A stretch of 64,000 nucleotides of DNA from Pantoea dispersa (GTDB lineage Bacteria; Pseudomonadota; Gammaproteobacteria; Enterobacterales; Enterobacteriaceae): contig NZ_SCKT01000005.1 of NCBI RefSeq assembly GCF_014155765.1, positions 62,001 through 126,000 on the forward strand, written 5' to 3'. How positions within the stretch are numbered: the stretch's first letter is position 1; each line of letters begins with the position of its first letter. The translations under genes and the position numbers were made by a program. Positions 10,615 to 20,898 of the stretch are shown here, in pieces. The notes under the pieces were generated by a model. That model was not told the origin of the DNA and did no database searches. It saw nothing but the letters and a program-made list of their open reading frames with translations.

Positions 10615-11361
10615 ATGTTAGATAAAATTTGCCAGCTGGCGCGCAGCGCGGGCGATGCCATTATGCAGGTCTACGATGGCGCACAACCGCTGGACGTGAC
10701 GCGTAAATCGGATGATTCACCGGTCACGGCGGCCGATCTGGCGGCACATCAGGTTATCGTGCAGGGCTTAGCGGCGCTGACGCCTGACGTGCCGGTGCTG
10801 TCGGAAGAGGATCCACCCGGCTGGGATGTGCGTCAGCACTGGCAGCAATACTGGCTGGTCGATCCGCTCGACGGCACCAAAGAGTTCATTAAGCGTAACG
10901 GCGAGTTCACGGTCAATATCGCGCTGATTGAGCACGGCAAACCGGTGCTGGGCGTGGTGTACGCGCCGGCGCTGGGGGTGATGTATTCTGCGGCCGAAGG
11001 CAAAGCGTGGAAAGAAGAGGGCGGCCACACCACGCAGATCCACGTACGTGAAGCGCGACCGCTGCTGGTGGTAGTGAGCCGTTCGCACGCTGATAAAGAC
11101 GAAGAGCTGAAAGAGTATCTGACCCAACTGGGCGAGCATCAGACCACCGCTATCGGCTCCTCGCTCAAGTTCTGCCTGGTGGCAGAGGGCAAGGCGCAGC
11201 TCTATCCGCGCTTCGGGCCGACCAATATCTGGGATACCGGTGCCGGCCATGCGGTAGCCATTGCCGCTGGCGCGCACGTGCATGACTGGCAGGGCAAAAC
11301 CCTCGACTACGCGCCGCGCGAGTCGTTCCTGAATCCGGGCTTCCGCGTCTCGCTGTTCTGA
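10615..11361 (+). CDS. cysQ: 3'(2'),5'-bisphosphate nucleotidase CysQ
   Basis: CysQ removes 3'-phosphoadenosine 5'-phosphate (PAP), the by-product of sulfate assimilation, giving AMP. The 248-residue protein belongs to the lithium-sensitive inositol monophosphatase superfamily. Metal-binding motifs are VLSEED (residues 61-66), [12 protein letters not shown] (81 onwards) and [10 protein letters not shown] near residue 206. An optimal GAGGTGAACA precedes the ATG. The neighbours (cpdB divergent upstream, ytfJ convergent downstream) are the same as in E. coli. Confidence 0.96.
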   Translation: MLDKICQLARSAGDAIMQVYDGAQPLDVTRKSDDSPVTAADLAAHQVIVQGLAALTPDVPVLSEEDPPGWDVRQHWQQYWLVDPLDGTKEFIKRNGEFTVNIALIEHGKPVLGVVYAPALGVMYSAAEGKAWKEEGGHTTQIHVREARPLLVVVSRSHADKDEELKEYLTQLGEHQTTAIGSSLKFCLVAEGKAQLYPRFGPTNIWDTGAGHAVAIAAGAHVHDWQGKTLDYAPRESFLNPGFRVSLF

Positions 11362-11370
11362 TACGCTGTG

Positions 11371-11391
11371 CGCGCCACCCGCTGTGGCGCG
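11371..11391. terminator. Hairpin between cysQ and ytfJ
   Basis: Stem CGCGCCAC/GTGGCGCG (8 base pairs) with loop CCGCT, between the convergent stops. It has no T tract, so intrinsic termination would be weak. Confidence 0.45.
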
Positions 11392-11392
11392 A

Positions 11393-11950
11393 TCACGCCT
11401 GCAGCAGCTGATGGATCAGTTTCATCGCCTGCTGCACTTCATCCTGCGTCAGCGGACCGTCTTTGGCGTAACGCACATGGCCGGTGTTATCCAGAATCAC
11501 AATCGCCGAACCGCCTTTCTCCAGCTGCCACGCCTTGCGCGCGTTGCCGTTGCTGTCGACAATGAACTGCGACCACGGATACTGCTGTTTATTGCTCTCA
11601 ATGCTGCTGCGCACAAACATCCCGGTGCCGGGAATGGCATCATCGGTATTAACCACCGTGGTGGTCTGGTAGCGGTCGTGCGGCAGCTGGGCGGCTTTGA
11701 TGGCTTCAATCAGCGCGGCGTTCTGTTCTTTGGCTGACGAGCGTCCGGCAATATGCAGGATGACCCGCACTTTGCCACTCAGCTGGGCGCTGTTCCAGGG
11801 CTGGTAGCGAAACTTCTCCTGCTGATACAGCAGTTCTCCTTTGTCGTTAACGCCGACTGCCGGTACGCGCTCGCCAACCTTAAACGCGTGGGCTGAGGCA
11901 AGGCTGGGCAGCAGCAGCGCTAGGGCTATCACGGAATGTGCCAAACGCAT
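11393..11950 (-). CDS. ytfJ: YtfJ, periplasmic thioredoxin-like protein
   Basis: Conserved periplasmic protein of 185 residues. It has a signal peptide (cleavage after ASA, MRLAHSVIALALLLPSLASA) and a mature domain with a thioredoxin-like fold predicted for the family (FKVGERVPAVGVNDKGELL, KVRVILHIAGRSSAKEQ, GSAIVILDNTGHVRYAKDGPLTQDEVQQAM). The CxxC active site is absent, so it is not an obvious oxidoreductase. The function is unknown. Length and context (cysQ on one side, ytfK on the other) equal the E. coli gene. Confidence 0.9.
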   Translation of the reverse strand: MRLAHSVIALALLLPSLASAHAFKVGERVPAVGVNDKGELLYQQEKFRYQPWNSAQLSGKVRVILHIAGRSSAKEQNAALIEAIKAAQLPHDRYQTTTVVNTDDAIPGTGMFVRSSIESNKQQYPWSQFIVDSNGNARKAWQLEKGGSAIVILDNTGHVRYAKDGPLTQDEVQQAMKLIHQLLQA

Positions 11951-12263
11951 GGTAATGCTCCTTAGTGATCCGACCAGTTATTCATGTTTTTGCAATATTA
12001 GGCGTGGATGATGCGCCTGTCGCGATGAGATAGCAGCTTTGTAACCCATGCCACAATTCCTTAACCAATGAAGGTTTATACTGGATTTTGTGATCGTTAT
12101 GACAGAGTTCTCTGTAATGATGTGTCAATTCAGTAAAAAATCCATTTTTTCGGAACACCGGCAAGGAATCATGTTCTATAGTTATGCCTCATTTGCGCTT
12201 CAAGGGCTCGTACCGAATTTGGCAACGGCGAAGCGTATTACATCTGTTCAGGAGTTAAACAGC
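11951..12263. other. Divergent intergenic region ytfJ/ytfK
   Basis: About 310 bases, AT-richer than its surroundings. E. coli ytfK is controlled by PhoB. Here a half-site ATGACAG (12099-12105, minus-strand CTGTCAT) and a poorly spaced CTGTAATGATGTGTCAA (12112-12128) are the only Pho-box-like matches, and neither is a full 7-4-7 box. An in-frame extension of ytfK to 12090 exists, but the family start at 12264 is better. Confidence 0.3.
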
Positions 12264-12470
12264 ATGAAGATCTTCCAGCGCTATAATCCGCTGCAAATTG
12301 CGAAATATGTAAAGACGCTATTTAAAGGAAGGTTGTACATCAAGGATGTTGGCGCGTTTGAGTTCGACAAAGGCAAAGTCATGTTGCCGCGCGTCAAGGA
12401 TAAACAGCACCTTAGCGTGATGTCAGAAATCAACCGCCAGGTGCTGCGGCTGCAAGCCGAGTACAACTAA
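12264..12470 (+). CDS. ytfK: YtfK, activator of SpoT-dependent (p)ppGpp accumulation
   Basis: Small cytoplasmic protein of 68 residues, nearly identical to E. coli YtfK ([38 protein letters not shown]). In E. coli YtfK promotes stringent-response alarmone synthesis by SpoT under phosphate and fatty-acid limitation. The ATG at 12264 has CAGGAG 10 bases upstream and gives exactly the family length. The reading frame extends upstream by 58 codons without conservation, and I discard that extension. Confidence 0.93.
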   Translation: MKIFQRYNPLQIAKYVKTLFKGRLYIKDVGAFEFDKGKVMLPRVKDKQHLSVMSEINRQVLRLQAEYN

Positions 12471-12480
12471 GCAAAAGAAA

Positions 12481-12497
12481 GGGCGCCGCTGGCGCCC
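12481..12497 (+). terminator. Hairpin after ytfK
   Basis: Perfect 7-base-pair stem GGGCGCC/GGCGCCC with a GCT loop, 10 bases after the ytfK stop, followed by TGAATCTTTCT, a weak T-rich tail. The upstream AAAAGAAA gives a similar tail on the minus strand, so it may serve convergent ytfL too. Confidence 0.6.
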
Positions 12498-12526
12498 TGA
12501 ATCTTTCTGTAACCGCACGATCACTG

Positions 12527-13870
12527 CTACGCGGCAGGCCCTTCAGACTCATCCAGCGTACTCTTCGACACATTCAGCACCGGCGGGCGGTCATCAATGC
12601 GCGTCACCAGCAGCTGGTCGATGCGGTAGCTGTCGATATCCACCACCTCGAATTTGTAGCCGGAGAATTTGACGAAATCGGTGCGTTTGGGGATCTTACG
12701 CAGCATATACATCATGAAGCCGCCGATGGTCTCGTAGTTGCCGGACTGCGGGAACTCGTCAATATCCAGCACGCGCATCACGTCATCAATCGGCGTACCG
12801 CCTTCCACCAGCCAGGAATTCTCGTCACGCGCCACAATCTGCTCTTCCAGCCCCTGACCGACCAGATCGCCCATCAGCGTGGTCATCACGTCGTTAAGCG
12901 TGATAATCCCGACCACCAGCGCATATTCGTTCATGATCACCGCGAAGTCTTCGCCGGCGGTTTTAAAACTCTCCAGCGCCTCTGATAGCGTCAGCGTATC
13001 CGGCACAATCAGCGCCGAACGAATCTGCACGCCGCTGTTAAGCGTCATACTCTGGTTACCCAGCACGCGCAGCAGCAGCTCTTTGGAGTCGACGTAGCCC
13101 ACGATATGGTCGATATCGCCGTCGCACACCAGAAACTTCGAATGCGGGTGTTGCGCGATTTTGGTTTTCAGGCTGGTTTCGTCTTCGTGCAGATCGAACC
13201 ACACGATATTTTCACGCGAGGTCATGGACGAAGGCACGGTGCGTGATTCCAGCTCAAACACGTTCTCGATCAGCTCGTGCTCCTGCTTGCGCAGCACGCC
13301 GGCCAGCGCGCCCGCTTCTACCACCGCGTAAATGTCATCCGAGGTGATGTCATCTTTACGCACCATCGGCAGCTTAAAGATGCGAAAGAACACGTTGGCC
13401 AGGCCATTGAACAGCCATACCAGCGGGCGGAAAACCAGCAGGCAGAAGCGCATCGGATTGATGATGCGCAGCGCGATGGCTTCCGGCGCGATCATGCCGA
13501 CGCGTTTTGGCGTCAGGTCGGCAAACAGAATAAACAGGCTGGTGACGATGGTGAAGGAGCAGATAAAGCTGAGCTGATCCGCCAGTTCCGGCTCCATAAA
13601 GCGGTAGAACAGGCTGCTGAAGGCGGGCGAAAACGCCGCATCGCCGACGATACCGCCGAGAATCGCCACGGCGTTGAGGCCAATCTGTACCACGGTGAAG
13701 AACATGCCAGGCTGTTCCTGCATCTTCAGCACGCGCTGCGCGTTGATGTTGCCTTCATCGGCCAGCAGTTTCAGTTTGATCTTGCGGGCAGCCGCCAGCG
13801 AGATCTCCGACAGAGAAAAAAATGAACTGATTACGATCAGTAAAAGAATGACAAGCAGGCTATCAAGCAT
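12527..13870 (-). CDS. ytfL: YtfL, CNNM/CorC-family inner-membrane transporter
   Basis: 447-residue membrane protein of the UPF0053/HlyC-CorC family: N-terminal DUF21 transmembrane domain (four hydrophobic segments in residues 1-150), a pair of CBS domains (about 210-335; DGDIDHIVGYVDSKELLLRVL, EDFAVIMNEYALVVGIITLNDVMTTLMGDLV) and a C-terminal CorC_HlyC domain. E. coli YtfL has been linked to polyamine or cation efflux; the ion is not determined from sequence. In E. coli msrA follows between ytfL and tamA, and here it is absent. The leader carries a long inverted repeat close to the start codon. Confidence 0.92.
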   Translation of the reverse strand: MLDSLLVILLLIVISSFFSLSEISLAAARKIKLKLLADEGNINAQRVLKMQEQPGMFFTVVQIGLNAVAILGGIVGDAAFSPAFSSLFYRFMEPELADQLSFICSFTIVTSLFILFADLTPKRVGMIAPEAIALRIINPMRFCLLVFRPLVWLFNGLANVFFRIFKLPMVRKDDITSDDIYAVVEAGALAGVLRKQEHELIENVFELESRTVPSSMTSRENIVWFDLHEDETSLKTKIAQHPHSKFLVCDGDIDHIVGYVDSKELLLRVLGNQSMTLNSGVQIRSALIVPDTLTLSEALESFKTAGEDFAVIMNEYALVVGIITLNDVMTTLMGDLVGQGLEEQIVARDENSWLVEGGTPIDDVMRVLDIDEFPQSGNYETIGGFMMYMLRKIPKRTDFVKFSGYKFEVVDIDSYRIDQLLVTRIDDRPPVLNVSKSTLDESEGPAA

Positions 13871-14324
13871 AAAAGATCCGTTGGGTTAATCACTTGTCAT
13901 TTTTGGCCTGGGCAGCGCGAAGAGGCGTACATCCGGTACTTACCCGTCAAACAGGGCTATCCGTGCCAAAAATGTCTGCGCCAGTTCGACAAAGTCACGT
14001 TAACGTCGGGGCAGAAATGCGTGCAGGCGAGGCCTGCTGGTCGCTGATTATAGCAGCAGCGCTATTGCTGCCGCCAGCGGCGTGATTGGCCGGCTCGGAT
14101 TAATCCGAGTGGCAGCTGGCGGTGCGCAGAAGCGCGGCTTCGTTGTTGTATCGGTACGCACATTTACCGACAATAGCAGTCGATTTGGCTTAGCGGCCGT
14201 TTTTACGCAGCCGCTCGCAAAAAAGAGCGGCTATACTGATGGGTATGCAAGGTGTGGTGATACCCTTTCCACCAGAGTTAACGCCCCTGCGGAATAGGGG
14301 CAGGCATTATTAACAGGAGTACGC
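13871..14324. other. ytfL/tamA intergenic region without msrA
   Basis: About 450 bases with no ORF that matches a protein. It contains an inverted repeat CATTTTTGGC (13898-13907) / GCCAAAAATG (13965-13974) in the ytfL leader, a perfect 16-base palindrome CTCGGATTAATCCGAG (14094-14109), and a hairpin AGCCGCTC/GAGCGGCT (14209-14232) touching a TATACT (14232-14237) that may be the tamA -10 element. The divergent msrA gene expected here by enterobacterial synteny is missing, and no remnant could be translated. Confidence 0.5.
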
Positions 14325-16064
14325 GTGCCGCGATTTCATGCTTATTGCTTGGCCAGCCTGCTGCTTGCCGCACCTGCTGTTGAGGCAGCCAAAGTGCGAC
14401 TGCAGCTGGAAGGCCTGACCGGGGAGTTACAGAAAAACGTCAGGGCGCGCTTGTCCACTATCGGCAGTGACGAGGTGTCGAACGACGGCCGTTTCCAGGC
14501 GCGCGTGGCTGCCGCGATCAAAGAAGGCCTGCGCGCGCTCGGCTATTACGAGCCGCAGATCGACTTTGAATCACGCCCGGCACCGCCGCAGGGTGGCCGT
14601 CCGGTGCTGATTGCCCGCGTCACCGCCGGTGAGCCGGTGAAGATTGGCGGCAGCACCATTGTGGTGGAAGGTGCCGCGAAAGACGATCCTGATTATCAGG
14701 CGTGGGTGAAGCAGGGCAGGCCGAAAGTCGGCAGCCAGCTCAATCACGGCGACTACGATAAATTCAAAAACGGCTTCTCCAGCCTGGCGCTGCGTAATGG
14801 TTACTTCGACGGTGACTTTAAGCAGAGCCAGCTTGGTGTCTCGGTCGAACGGCGCTTAGCGTTCTGGGATATCGACTACGACAGCGGCCCGCGCTATCGC
14901 TTCGGCGATGTCAGCTTTGAAGGCTCGCAAATCAATGAAGCCTATCTGCGCAATCTGGTGCCGTTCAAAAAGGGCGATCCCTACAGCTCACGCGATTTGG
15001 CCGAACTCAATCGTCGCCTCTCCGCCACCGGCTGGTTTAATTCTGTCGTCGTGGCACCCGAGTTCGATAAAGGACGCCAGACCAAAGTGCTGCCGCTCAG
15101 CGCCGCCGTGTCGCCGCGCGTGGAGAACACCATCGAAGCCGGCGTCGGTTACTCGACGGACGTCGGACCGCGGCTGAAAGGCACGTGGAAAAAGCCGTGG
15201 ATCAACGACAGCGGCCACAGCCTGACCTCCAGCGCCTATATCTCCGCGCCGGAGCAGCAGCTTGATCTCAGCTATAAAGTGCCGCTGCTGAAAAGTCCGC
15301 TGGAGCAGTACTACACCTTCTCCGGCGGCCTGAAACGCACCGATCTCAACGACACCAAATCGGACACCACCACGCTGGCGATGTCGCGTAACTGGGACAG
15401 CAGCTCCGGCTGGCAGCGCGCGGTTAACCTGCGCTGGAGTCTCGACCACTTTACTCAGGGCAGCGTCACCAACACCACCATGCTGCTCTATCCGGGCGTC
15501 AGCCTGAACCGCACCCGTTCGCGCGGCGGCCTGATGCCGACCTGGGGCGATTCACAGCGCTACTCGGTAGACGTGTCGGACACCACCTGGGGCTCGGACG
15601 TCGACTTCCTGATCCTGCAGGCGCAGAACGTATGGATCCGCACGCTGGGCGAGAAGCATCGCTTTGTGGCGCGCGGTAACCTTGGCTGGATTGAAACCAA
15701 CAATTTCGAAAAAGTGCCGCCCGATCTGCGCTTCTTCGCCGGCGGTGACCGCAGCATTCGCGGCTACAAATACAAAGATATCTCGCCGCGCGATGACGAA
15801 GGCAAACTCACCGGTGCCTCAAAGCTGGCCACCGGCTCGCTCGAGTATCAGTACAACGTCTCCGGCAAATGGTGGGGCGCGGTATTCGTCGACTCCGGCG
15901 AAGCGGTCAACGACATCAAGCAGAGTAATGTTAAAACCGGTGCAGGCTTCGGCGTGCGCTGGTCTTCTCCGGTAGGGCCGATCAAGTTTGATATCGCGCG
16001 CCCGATTGGTGACGACAAGGAGCATGGATTGCAATTTTATGTAGGACTGGGGCCTGAACTATGA
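14325..16064 (+). CDS. tamA: TamA, outer-membrane subunit of the translocation and assembly module
   Basis: Omp85-family outer-membrane protein that, with TamB, helps insert autotransporters and other barrels and takes part in phospholipid transport. The 579-residue product has a signal peptide (cleavage near VEA/AKVRL), three POTRA domains (about residues 23-265) and a C-terminal 16-strand barrel that ends with the Omp85 hallmark [12 protein letters not shown] and a terminal strand [11 protein letters not shown]. The start codon is GTG with AACAGGAGTACGC before it; no nearby ATG gives a signal peptide. It overlaps tamB by 4 bases (ATGA), implying translational coupling. Confidence 0.96.
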   Translation: MPRFHAYCLASLLLAAPAVEAAKVRLQLEGLTGELQKNVRARLSTIGSDEVSNDGRFQARVAAAIKEGLRALGYYEPQIDFESRPAPPQGGRPVLIARVTAGEPVKIGGSTIVVEGAAKDDPDYQAWVKQGRPKVGSQLNHGDYDKFKNGFSSLALRNGYFDGDFKQSQLGVSVERRLAFWDIDYDSGPRYRFGDVSFEGSQINEAYLRNLVPFKKGDPYSSRDLAELNRRLSATGWFNSVVVAPEFDKGRQTKVLPLSAAVSPRVENTIEAGVGYSTDVGPRLKGTWKKPWINDSGHSLTSSAYISAPEQQLDLSYKVPLLKSPLEQYYTFSGGLKRTDLNDTKSDTTTLAMSRNWDSSSGWQRAVNLRWSLDHFTQGSVTNTTMLLYPGVSLNRTRSRGGLMPTWGDSQRYSVDVSDTTWGSDVDFLILQAQNVWIRTLGEKHRFVARGNLGWIETNNFEKVPPDLRFFAGGDRSIRGYKYKDISPRDDEGKLTGASKLATGSLEYQYNVSGKWWGAVFVDSGEAVNDIKQSNVKTGAGFGVRWSSPVGPIKFDIARPIGDDKEHGLQFYVGLGPEL

Positions 16065-19000
16065 AGCTGTGGAAAAAGGTCCTAATCGGTATCGGTATTT
16101 TCCTGCTGGTGCTGTTGGCCAGCGTGGCGTTTCTGGTGGGCACCACGCCCGGATTGCATCTGTTGTTTAAAGGTGCCGATCGCTGGGTGCCGGGCCTGTC
16201 GATTAACAAGGTGGAAGGCGGCTGGCGCGATCTGACGCTGAGCGGCGTGAAGTACCAGATGCCGGGCGTCAGCGTGGATGCCGGGCGCTTCCATCTGGCG
16301 CTCAACCTCAACTGCCTGCTGCACTCCTCGGTGTGCGTGAACGATATCGCGCTGCAGGACGTCAGCGTGGTGGTCGACAGCAAAAAAATGACGCCCGCCA
16401 GTGCGCCGCCGCCGGAAGAGGAGAGCGGCAGCAGCAATCTCAGCACGCCATACCCGATTACCCTGAGCCGGGTCAGCCTGCATAACATCAACGTCAAAGT
16501 CGATGACACCGCCATTTCGCTGCTCGACTTCACCAGTGGCCTGCAGTGGCAGGATCGCGCGCTGACGCTCAATCCCACCCATATCCAGAGCCTGCTGATC
16601 GCGCTGCCGAAGGCGGCGAAAGTGGCGGACGAACAGGTGGTGCAGCCTAAAGTGCAGCAGCCGCAGCCGGATGAGAAACCGCTGGGCGAAACGCTGCAGG
16701 CGATGTTTGCCGAGCCGCTGCTGCCGGCACTGCCGGATTTCCAGCTGCCGCTCGATATCAACGTGCAGCAGCTGTTGGGTGAGCAGTTGCGCATCACCGG
16801 CGATACGGATGTGGCGATTACGCGTCTGCTGCTGAAAGCCAAAACTACCGACCGGCATATGCAGCTGGAGACCTTTGACGTCGACTCGCCGCAGGGGCAG
16901 ATCAACGCCAGCGGCGATGCCCGGCTGGCGGATAACTGGCCGGTCAATTTTGTGCTCAACGGCTCGCTGAATCTCGATCCGATTAAAGGCGAGAAGATCA
17001 AACTGAACCTCGCCGGGGCAATGCGCGACGAGCTGAAGCTGGGCCTGAATCTTTCGGGGCCGGTGCGTGCCCAGCTGGACGCCGCCGCACAGCCAGCGGT
17101 CGCCGGTCTGCCGCTGTCGCTCAAACTCACCAGCCCGCAGCTGCGCTGGCCGCTGACCGGTCCGGTGCAGTATCAGGCGGATAATCTCGACTACCAGTTC
17201 AGCGGTAAAGCCACCGACTACGTGATGTCGCTGCGCACCGCGGTGAAGGGCGAAGCGGTGCCGCCAGCCACCATTACGCTGGACGGTAAAGGCAACGTGC
17301 AGCAGTTCAGCCTGGATAAACTTCGCGTGGCGGCGCTGCAGGGCAACATTGACCTTAGCGCGCTGGTGGACTGGAGCAAAGCCATCAGCTGGCGCAGCGA
17401 ACTGACGCTGGCGGGCATCAATACCGCTAAACAGTATCCTGACTGGCCGGCGAAGCTCGACGGTAAAATCACCACGCGCGGCAGCCTGTACGGCGGTAGC
17501 TGGCAGCTTAGCGTGCCGCAGCTGGCGCTGAAGGGCAATGTGAAACAGAACGCGGTGAGCGCCGAAGGCTCGCTGACCGGCAACAGTTACAATCAGTGGA
17601 AAATCCCCGGCATTGACATCGCGCTGGGGCGCAACCATCTCGACGTGAAGGGCGAACTGGGCGACGCGCTAAATCTGGATGCCAGTGTCGATGCACCGCA
17701 TCTGGATAACGCGCTGCCGGGCCTCGGCGGCGTAGCCAAAGGCACCATCAAAGCGCGCGGTACGCTGCAGGCGCCCCAGCTTCTGGCCGATCTTACCGCC
17801 AGCGGCCTGCGCTGGCAGCAGTTGCAGATCCGCCGTGTCACGCTGCAGAGCGATGTGAAATCCAGCGATCAGGTCGCCGGTAAACTGCAGCTGCGCGTGG
17901 AGCAGCTACAGCAGGACGCGCTTAAGATCGGCCTGCTGACGCTCAACGCCGACGGTAACGAGAAGCAGCATCAGCTGAAACTCAACGTGCAGGGCGAGCC
18001 GGTCTCCGGCCAGCTGGCGCTCAACGGCAGCTTTGACCGCCAGACGCAGCGCTGGCAGGGTAATCTCAACAATACGCGTTTTGACACGCCGGTGGGCGAA
18101 TGGCGCCTGACGCGCGCGATGACGATTGACTACCTGAACAGCAAACAGAGCGCCACCATCGGGCCGCACTGCTGGCAAAACCCCAACGCGCAGCTGTGCG
18201 TGCCGGAGCCGATCGAGGCCGGTGCCAGCGGCCATGCGCACGTGGTGCTGAACCGCTTCGATCTGGCGATGATCAAGCCGTTCCTCACCGATGCCACCCA
18301 GCTGAACGGCGTATTCAGCGGTGATGCACGCGTGAACTGGACCGCCGACGGCGCGCTGCCGACCGGCACGGTATCGCTTAAAGGAAACGGCGTAAAAGTG
18401 GTGCAGGATGTGCAGGGGAATAACCTGCCGATCGCCTTCGACACGCTCAACCTGAATGCGGCGCTGCGTAATGGACGCGCGCAGCTCGACTGGCTGATTC
18501 ACATCGTGAATAACGGTCAGCTGAGCGGCAACGTGCAGATCGCCGATCCGGAGAATCGCCGCCAGCTGTCAGGCAACATCGGCATCAGCAACATTTCGCT
18601 GGCGATGCTCAACCCGGCGCTGATGCAGGGCGAGAAGATCAAAGGCAACCTCAACAGCAATCTGCGTCTCGGCGGCACGTTGCAGCAGCCGCAGATCTTT
18701 GGTCAGCTGGGACTGAGCGATGTTGATGTGGACGGCAGCTTTATGCCAGTCGATCTCACCTCGGCCAATCTCAACCTGGTGTTTAACGGCATGAGTTCCA
18801 CGCTCAACGGCCTGATCCAGACGCAGCAGGGTAACCTCAATCTGGGTGGCAACGCGGACTGGAGCCAGCTGGATAACTGGCGCGCGCGCGTTACTGCGCA
18901 GGGCAGCCGTATTCGCGTTACCGTTCCGCCGATGGTGCGGATGGACGTTTCGCCGGACCTGGCGTTTGAAGCCACACCGGCGGCGTTCAATCTTGACGGC

Positions 19001-19831
19001 AAGGTTGATATTCCGTGGGCGCGCATCACGGTGCAGGAAGTGCCGGAGAGCGCTACCGGCGTGTCGTCGGATGAGGTGATGCTGGATGAGAACCTCAAGC
19101 CGATTCAGCCGAAAACTGCCGCAATCCCGATCAACAGCAATCTGGTGATCCACGTCGGCAACGATGTGCGTCTCTCGGCCTTTGGCCTGAAAGCGCGCCT
19201 CAACGGCGATCTCAAACTGGTGCAGGATAAAACCGGCCTGGGCTTAAACGGACAAATCAATATTCCTTCCGGCCGTTTCCACGCGTATGGTCAGGATCTG
19301 ATTGTGCGTAAAGGCGAGCTGCAGTTCGCCGGTCCGCCGGATCAGCCGTACGTCAACCTGGAGGCGATTCGTAACCCGGAAGCCACCGAGGATGATGTGA
19401 CAGCCGGTCTGCGCGTCACCGGACTGGCCGACGAGCCGAAGGTGGAGGTCTTCTCCGACCCGGCAATGTCGCAGCAGGAGGCGCTGTCTTACCTGTTACG
19501 CGGTCAGGGACTCAGCAGCGATGGCGACAGCAACGCCTTAACCTCGGCGCTGGTTGGACTGGGGGTTGCACAAAGTGGTCAGGTTATGGGTAAAATCGGC
19601 GAGACCTTCGGCGTCAGTAACCTTGCGCTTGATACCACCGGTGTCGGCGACAGCCAGCAGGTGCAGGTGAGTGGTTATGTGCTGCCGGGTCTGCAGGTAA
19701 AATACGGTGTTGGCATATTTGATTCACTGGCGACGCTCACTTTGCGTTATCGCCTGATGCCCAAACTCTATTTGGAAGCCGTGTCGGGTCTCGATCAGGC
19801 ACTGGATTTGCTCTATCAGTTTGAGTTTTAG
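16061..19831 (+). CDS. tamB: TamB, inner-membrane AsmA-like subunit of the TAM complex
   Basis: TamB spans the periplasm from an N-terminal inner-membrane anchor (residues 5-27, [21 protein letters not shown]) to TamA. It is a long groove-shaped beta-taco that carries lipids or unfolded protein. At 1256 residues it is almost exactly the E. coli length (1259). The body is repetitive beta structure, and the conserved C-terminal DUF490/TamB domain is clear ([73 protein letters not shown]). It is coupled to tamA by an ATGA overlap and followed 2 bases later by ytfP. Confidence 0.97.
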   Translation: MKLWKKVLIGIGIFLLVLLASVAFLVGTTPGLHLLFKGADRWVPGLSINKVEGGWRDLTLSGVKYQMPGVSVDAGRFHLALNLNCLLHSSVCVNDIALQDVSVVVDSKKMTPASAPPPEEESGSSNLSTPYPITLSRVSLHNINVKVDDTAISLLDFTSGLQWQDRALTLNPTHIQSLLIALPKAAKVADEQVVQPKVQQPQPDEKPLGETLQAMFAEPLLPALPDFQLPLDINVQQLLGEQLRITGDTDVAITRLLLKAKTTDRHMQLETFDVDSPQGQINASGDARLADNWPVNFVLNGSLNLDPIKGEKIKLNLAGAMRDELKLGLNLSGPVRAQLDAAAQPAVAGLPLSLKLTSPQLRWPLTGPVQYQADNLDYQFSGKATDYVMSLRTAVKGEAVPPATITLDGKGNVQQFSLDKLRVAALQGNIDLSALVDWSKAISWRSELTLAGINTAKQYPDWPAKLDGKITTRGSLYGGSWQLSVPQLALKGNVKQNAVSAEGSLTGNSYNQWKIPGIDIALGRNHLDVKGELGDALNLDASVDAPHLDNALPGLGGVAKGTIKARGTLQAPQLLADLTASGLRWQQLQIRRVTLQSDVKSSDQVAGKLQLRVEQLQQDALKIGLLTLNADGNEKQHQLKLNVQGEPVSGQLALNGSFDRQTQRWQGNLNNTRFDTPVGEWRLTRAMTIDYLNSKQSATIGPHCWQNPNAQLCVPEPIEAGASGHAHVVLNRFDLAMIKPFLTDATQLNGVFSGDARVNWTADGALPTGTVSLKGNGVKVVQDVQGNNLPIAFDTLNLNAALRNGRAQLDWLIHIVNNGQLSGNVQIADPENRRQLSGNIGISNISLAMLNPALMQGEKIKGNLNSNLRLGGTLQQPQIFGQLGLSDVDVDGSFMPVDLTSANLNLVFNGMSSTLNGLIQTQQGNLNLGGNADWSQLDNWRARVTAQGSRIRVTVPPMVRMDVSPDLAFEATPAAFNLDGKVDIPWARITVQEVPESATGVSSDEVMLDENLKPIQPKTAAIPINSNLVIHVGNDVRLSAFGLKARLNGDLKLVQDKTGLGLNGQINIPSGRFHAYGQDLIVRKGELQFAGPPDQPYVNLEAIRNPEATEDDVTAGLRVTGLADEPKVEVFSDPAMSQQEALSYLLRGQGLSSDGDSNALTSALVGLGVAQSGQVMGKIGETFGVSNLALDTTGVGDSQQVQVSGYVLPGLQVKYGVGIFDSLATLTLRYRLMPKLYLEAVSGLDQALDLLYQFEF

Positions 19832-19833
19832 CA

Positions 19834-20187
19834 ATGCGAATAATTGTCTACGGCAGTTTACGGCGCAAACAGGGAAATAGTCATTGGATGACCAATGCGC
19901 AATGGCTCGGCGACCATCAGATTGAAGGGTTTGCGCTCTACAATCTCGGTCACTATCCGGGCGTGGTTGAGGGGGACGGCACGGTGTACTGCGAAGTGTA
20001 TCGCATCGACGCCAGTACCCTCGGCGAGCTGGATGCCTTGCGCAGCAAGAACGGCGAGTATAAGCGCCAGCTGATCCAGACGCCCTACGGCAGCGCCTGG
20101 CTGTACGTGTATCAGCGTTCGATTGCCGGTCGCACCCGCATCGCGAGTGGCGACTGGTTACGGCGCGATGACGCCGCAGAAGCGTAA
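19834..20187 (+). CDS. ytfP: YtfP, gamma-glutamylcyclotransferase-fold protein
   Basis: Small protein of the gamma-glutamylcyclotransferase (GGCT-like, AIG2) fold. The N-terminal MRIIVYGSLRRKQGN motif forms the conserved YGSL substrate pocket, and LDALRSKNGEYKRQ carries the acidic catalytic Glu region. E. coli YtfP (113 residues) is structurally characterised but its reaction is not settled. The 117-residue gene starts 2 bases after tamB with its ribosome-binding site inside tamB, so it is third in the tamA-tamB-ytfP operon. A strong terminator follows. Confidence 0.92.
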   Translation: MRIIVYGSLRRKQGNSHWMTNAQWLGDHQIEGFALYNLGHYPGVVEGDGTVYCEVYRIDASTLGELDALRSKNGEYKRQLIQTPYGSAWLYVYQRSIAGRTRIASGDWLRRDDAAEA

Positions 20188-20190
20188 ATA

Positions 20191-20220
20191 AAAACACCGC
20201 CCAGTGGGCGGTGTTTTTTT
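20191..20220 (+). terminator. Intrinsic terminator of tamA-tamB-ytfP
   Basis: Stem CACCGCCC/GGGCGGTG with an AGT loop, flanked by AAAA and TTTTTTT. It begins 3 bases after the ytfP stop. Because it has A's before and T's after, it can serve both directions, including convergent ppa. Confidence 0.92.
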
Positions 20221-20267
20221 ATCTGCCGATCGCCGTATATAGCGATGCGACAGCGCTGACAGAAAAC

Positions 20268-20798
20268 TTACTTCTTCTGTGCGCGCTCGAAAGAGGAGAT
20301 GATTTCAGCTTTAGCCGCTTCCGCGTTGTCCCAGCCGTCAACCTTCACCCATTTGCCTTTTTCCAGATCTTTGTAGTGCTCGAAGAAGTGGGTGATCTGC
20401 GCTTTCAGCAGTTCTGGCAGGTCGTTCACATCTTTAATGTGATCGTACTCTTTGCTCAGCTTGGTGTGCGGAACCGCTACCAGTTTGGCATCTTCACCTG
20501 ATTCGTCGGTCATCTTCAGCACGCCCACTGGACGGCAGCGGATCACTGAACCTGGCTGCAGCGGATACGGGGTTGGCACCAGTACGTCAACCGGGTCACC
20601 ATCCAGAGACAGCGTGTGGTTGATGTAACCGTAGTTGCACGGATAGAACATGGCGGTAGACATGAAACGGTCTACAAACAGGGCGCCAGACTCTTTGTCC
20701 ACTTCATATTTGATCGGATCGGCGTTGGCCGGGATCTCGATGACGACATAGATATCTTCTGGCAGATCTTTACCTGCAGGCACCTGGTTCAAACTCAT
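20268..20798 (-). CDS. ppa: Inorganic pyrophosphatase
   Basis: Soluble family I pyrophosphatase, essential for pulling biosynthetic reactions by hydrolysing PPi. The 176-residue product aligns with E. coli Ppa over its length: catalytic segments [38 protein letters not shown] (metal-binding Asp residues in DGDPVD) and [26 protein letters not shown]. The ATG at 20798 has AGGAAAGCCAG before it and gives the family N-terminus [18 protein letters not shown]. The 5-codon upstream extension is not conserved. Confidence 0.98.
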   Translation of the reverse strand: MSLNQVPAGKDLPEDIYVVIEIPANADPIKYEVDKESGALFVDRFMSTAMFYPCNYGYINHTLSLDGDPVDVLVPTPYPLQPGSVIRCRPVGVLKMTDESGEDAKLVAVPHTKLSKEYDHIKDVNDLPELLKAQITHFFEHYKDLEKGKWVKVDGWDNAEAAKAEIISSFERAQKK

Positions 20799-20898
20799 CT
20801 GGCTTTCCTTCATTAGTCGTAAGTTGAGTGACGGCTATTATAGCCAACTGACTCTGAAAGTATGCCCCCTTTTTGGCGTTTCGGAATGGTCCAGCAGG

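Noticed and set aside
12090-12130. PhoB box of ytfK
   Set aside because: One half-site on the minus strand and a mis-spaced pair on the plus strand; no full 7-4-7 direct repeat.
16082-17638. 518-codon open frame on the minus strand inside tamB
   Set aside because: It is a shadow of a GC-rich coding frame; its composition is His/Arg/Gln-rich without domain features, while tamB on the plus strand is certain. The same holds for long antisense frames in pmbA, uxaA, fadH and lpoA.
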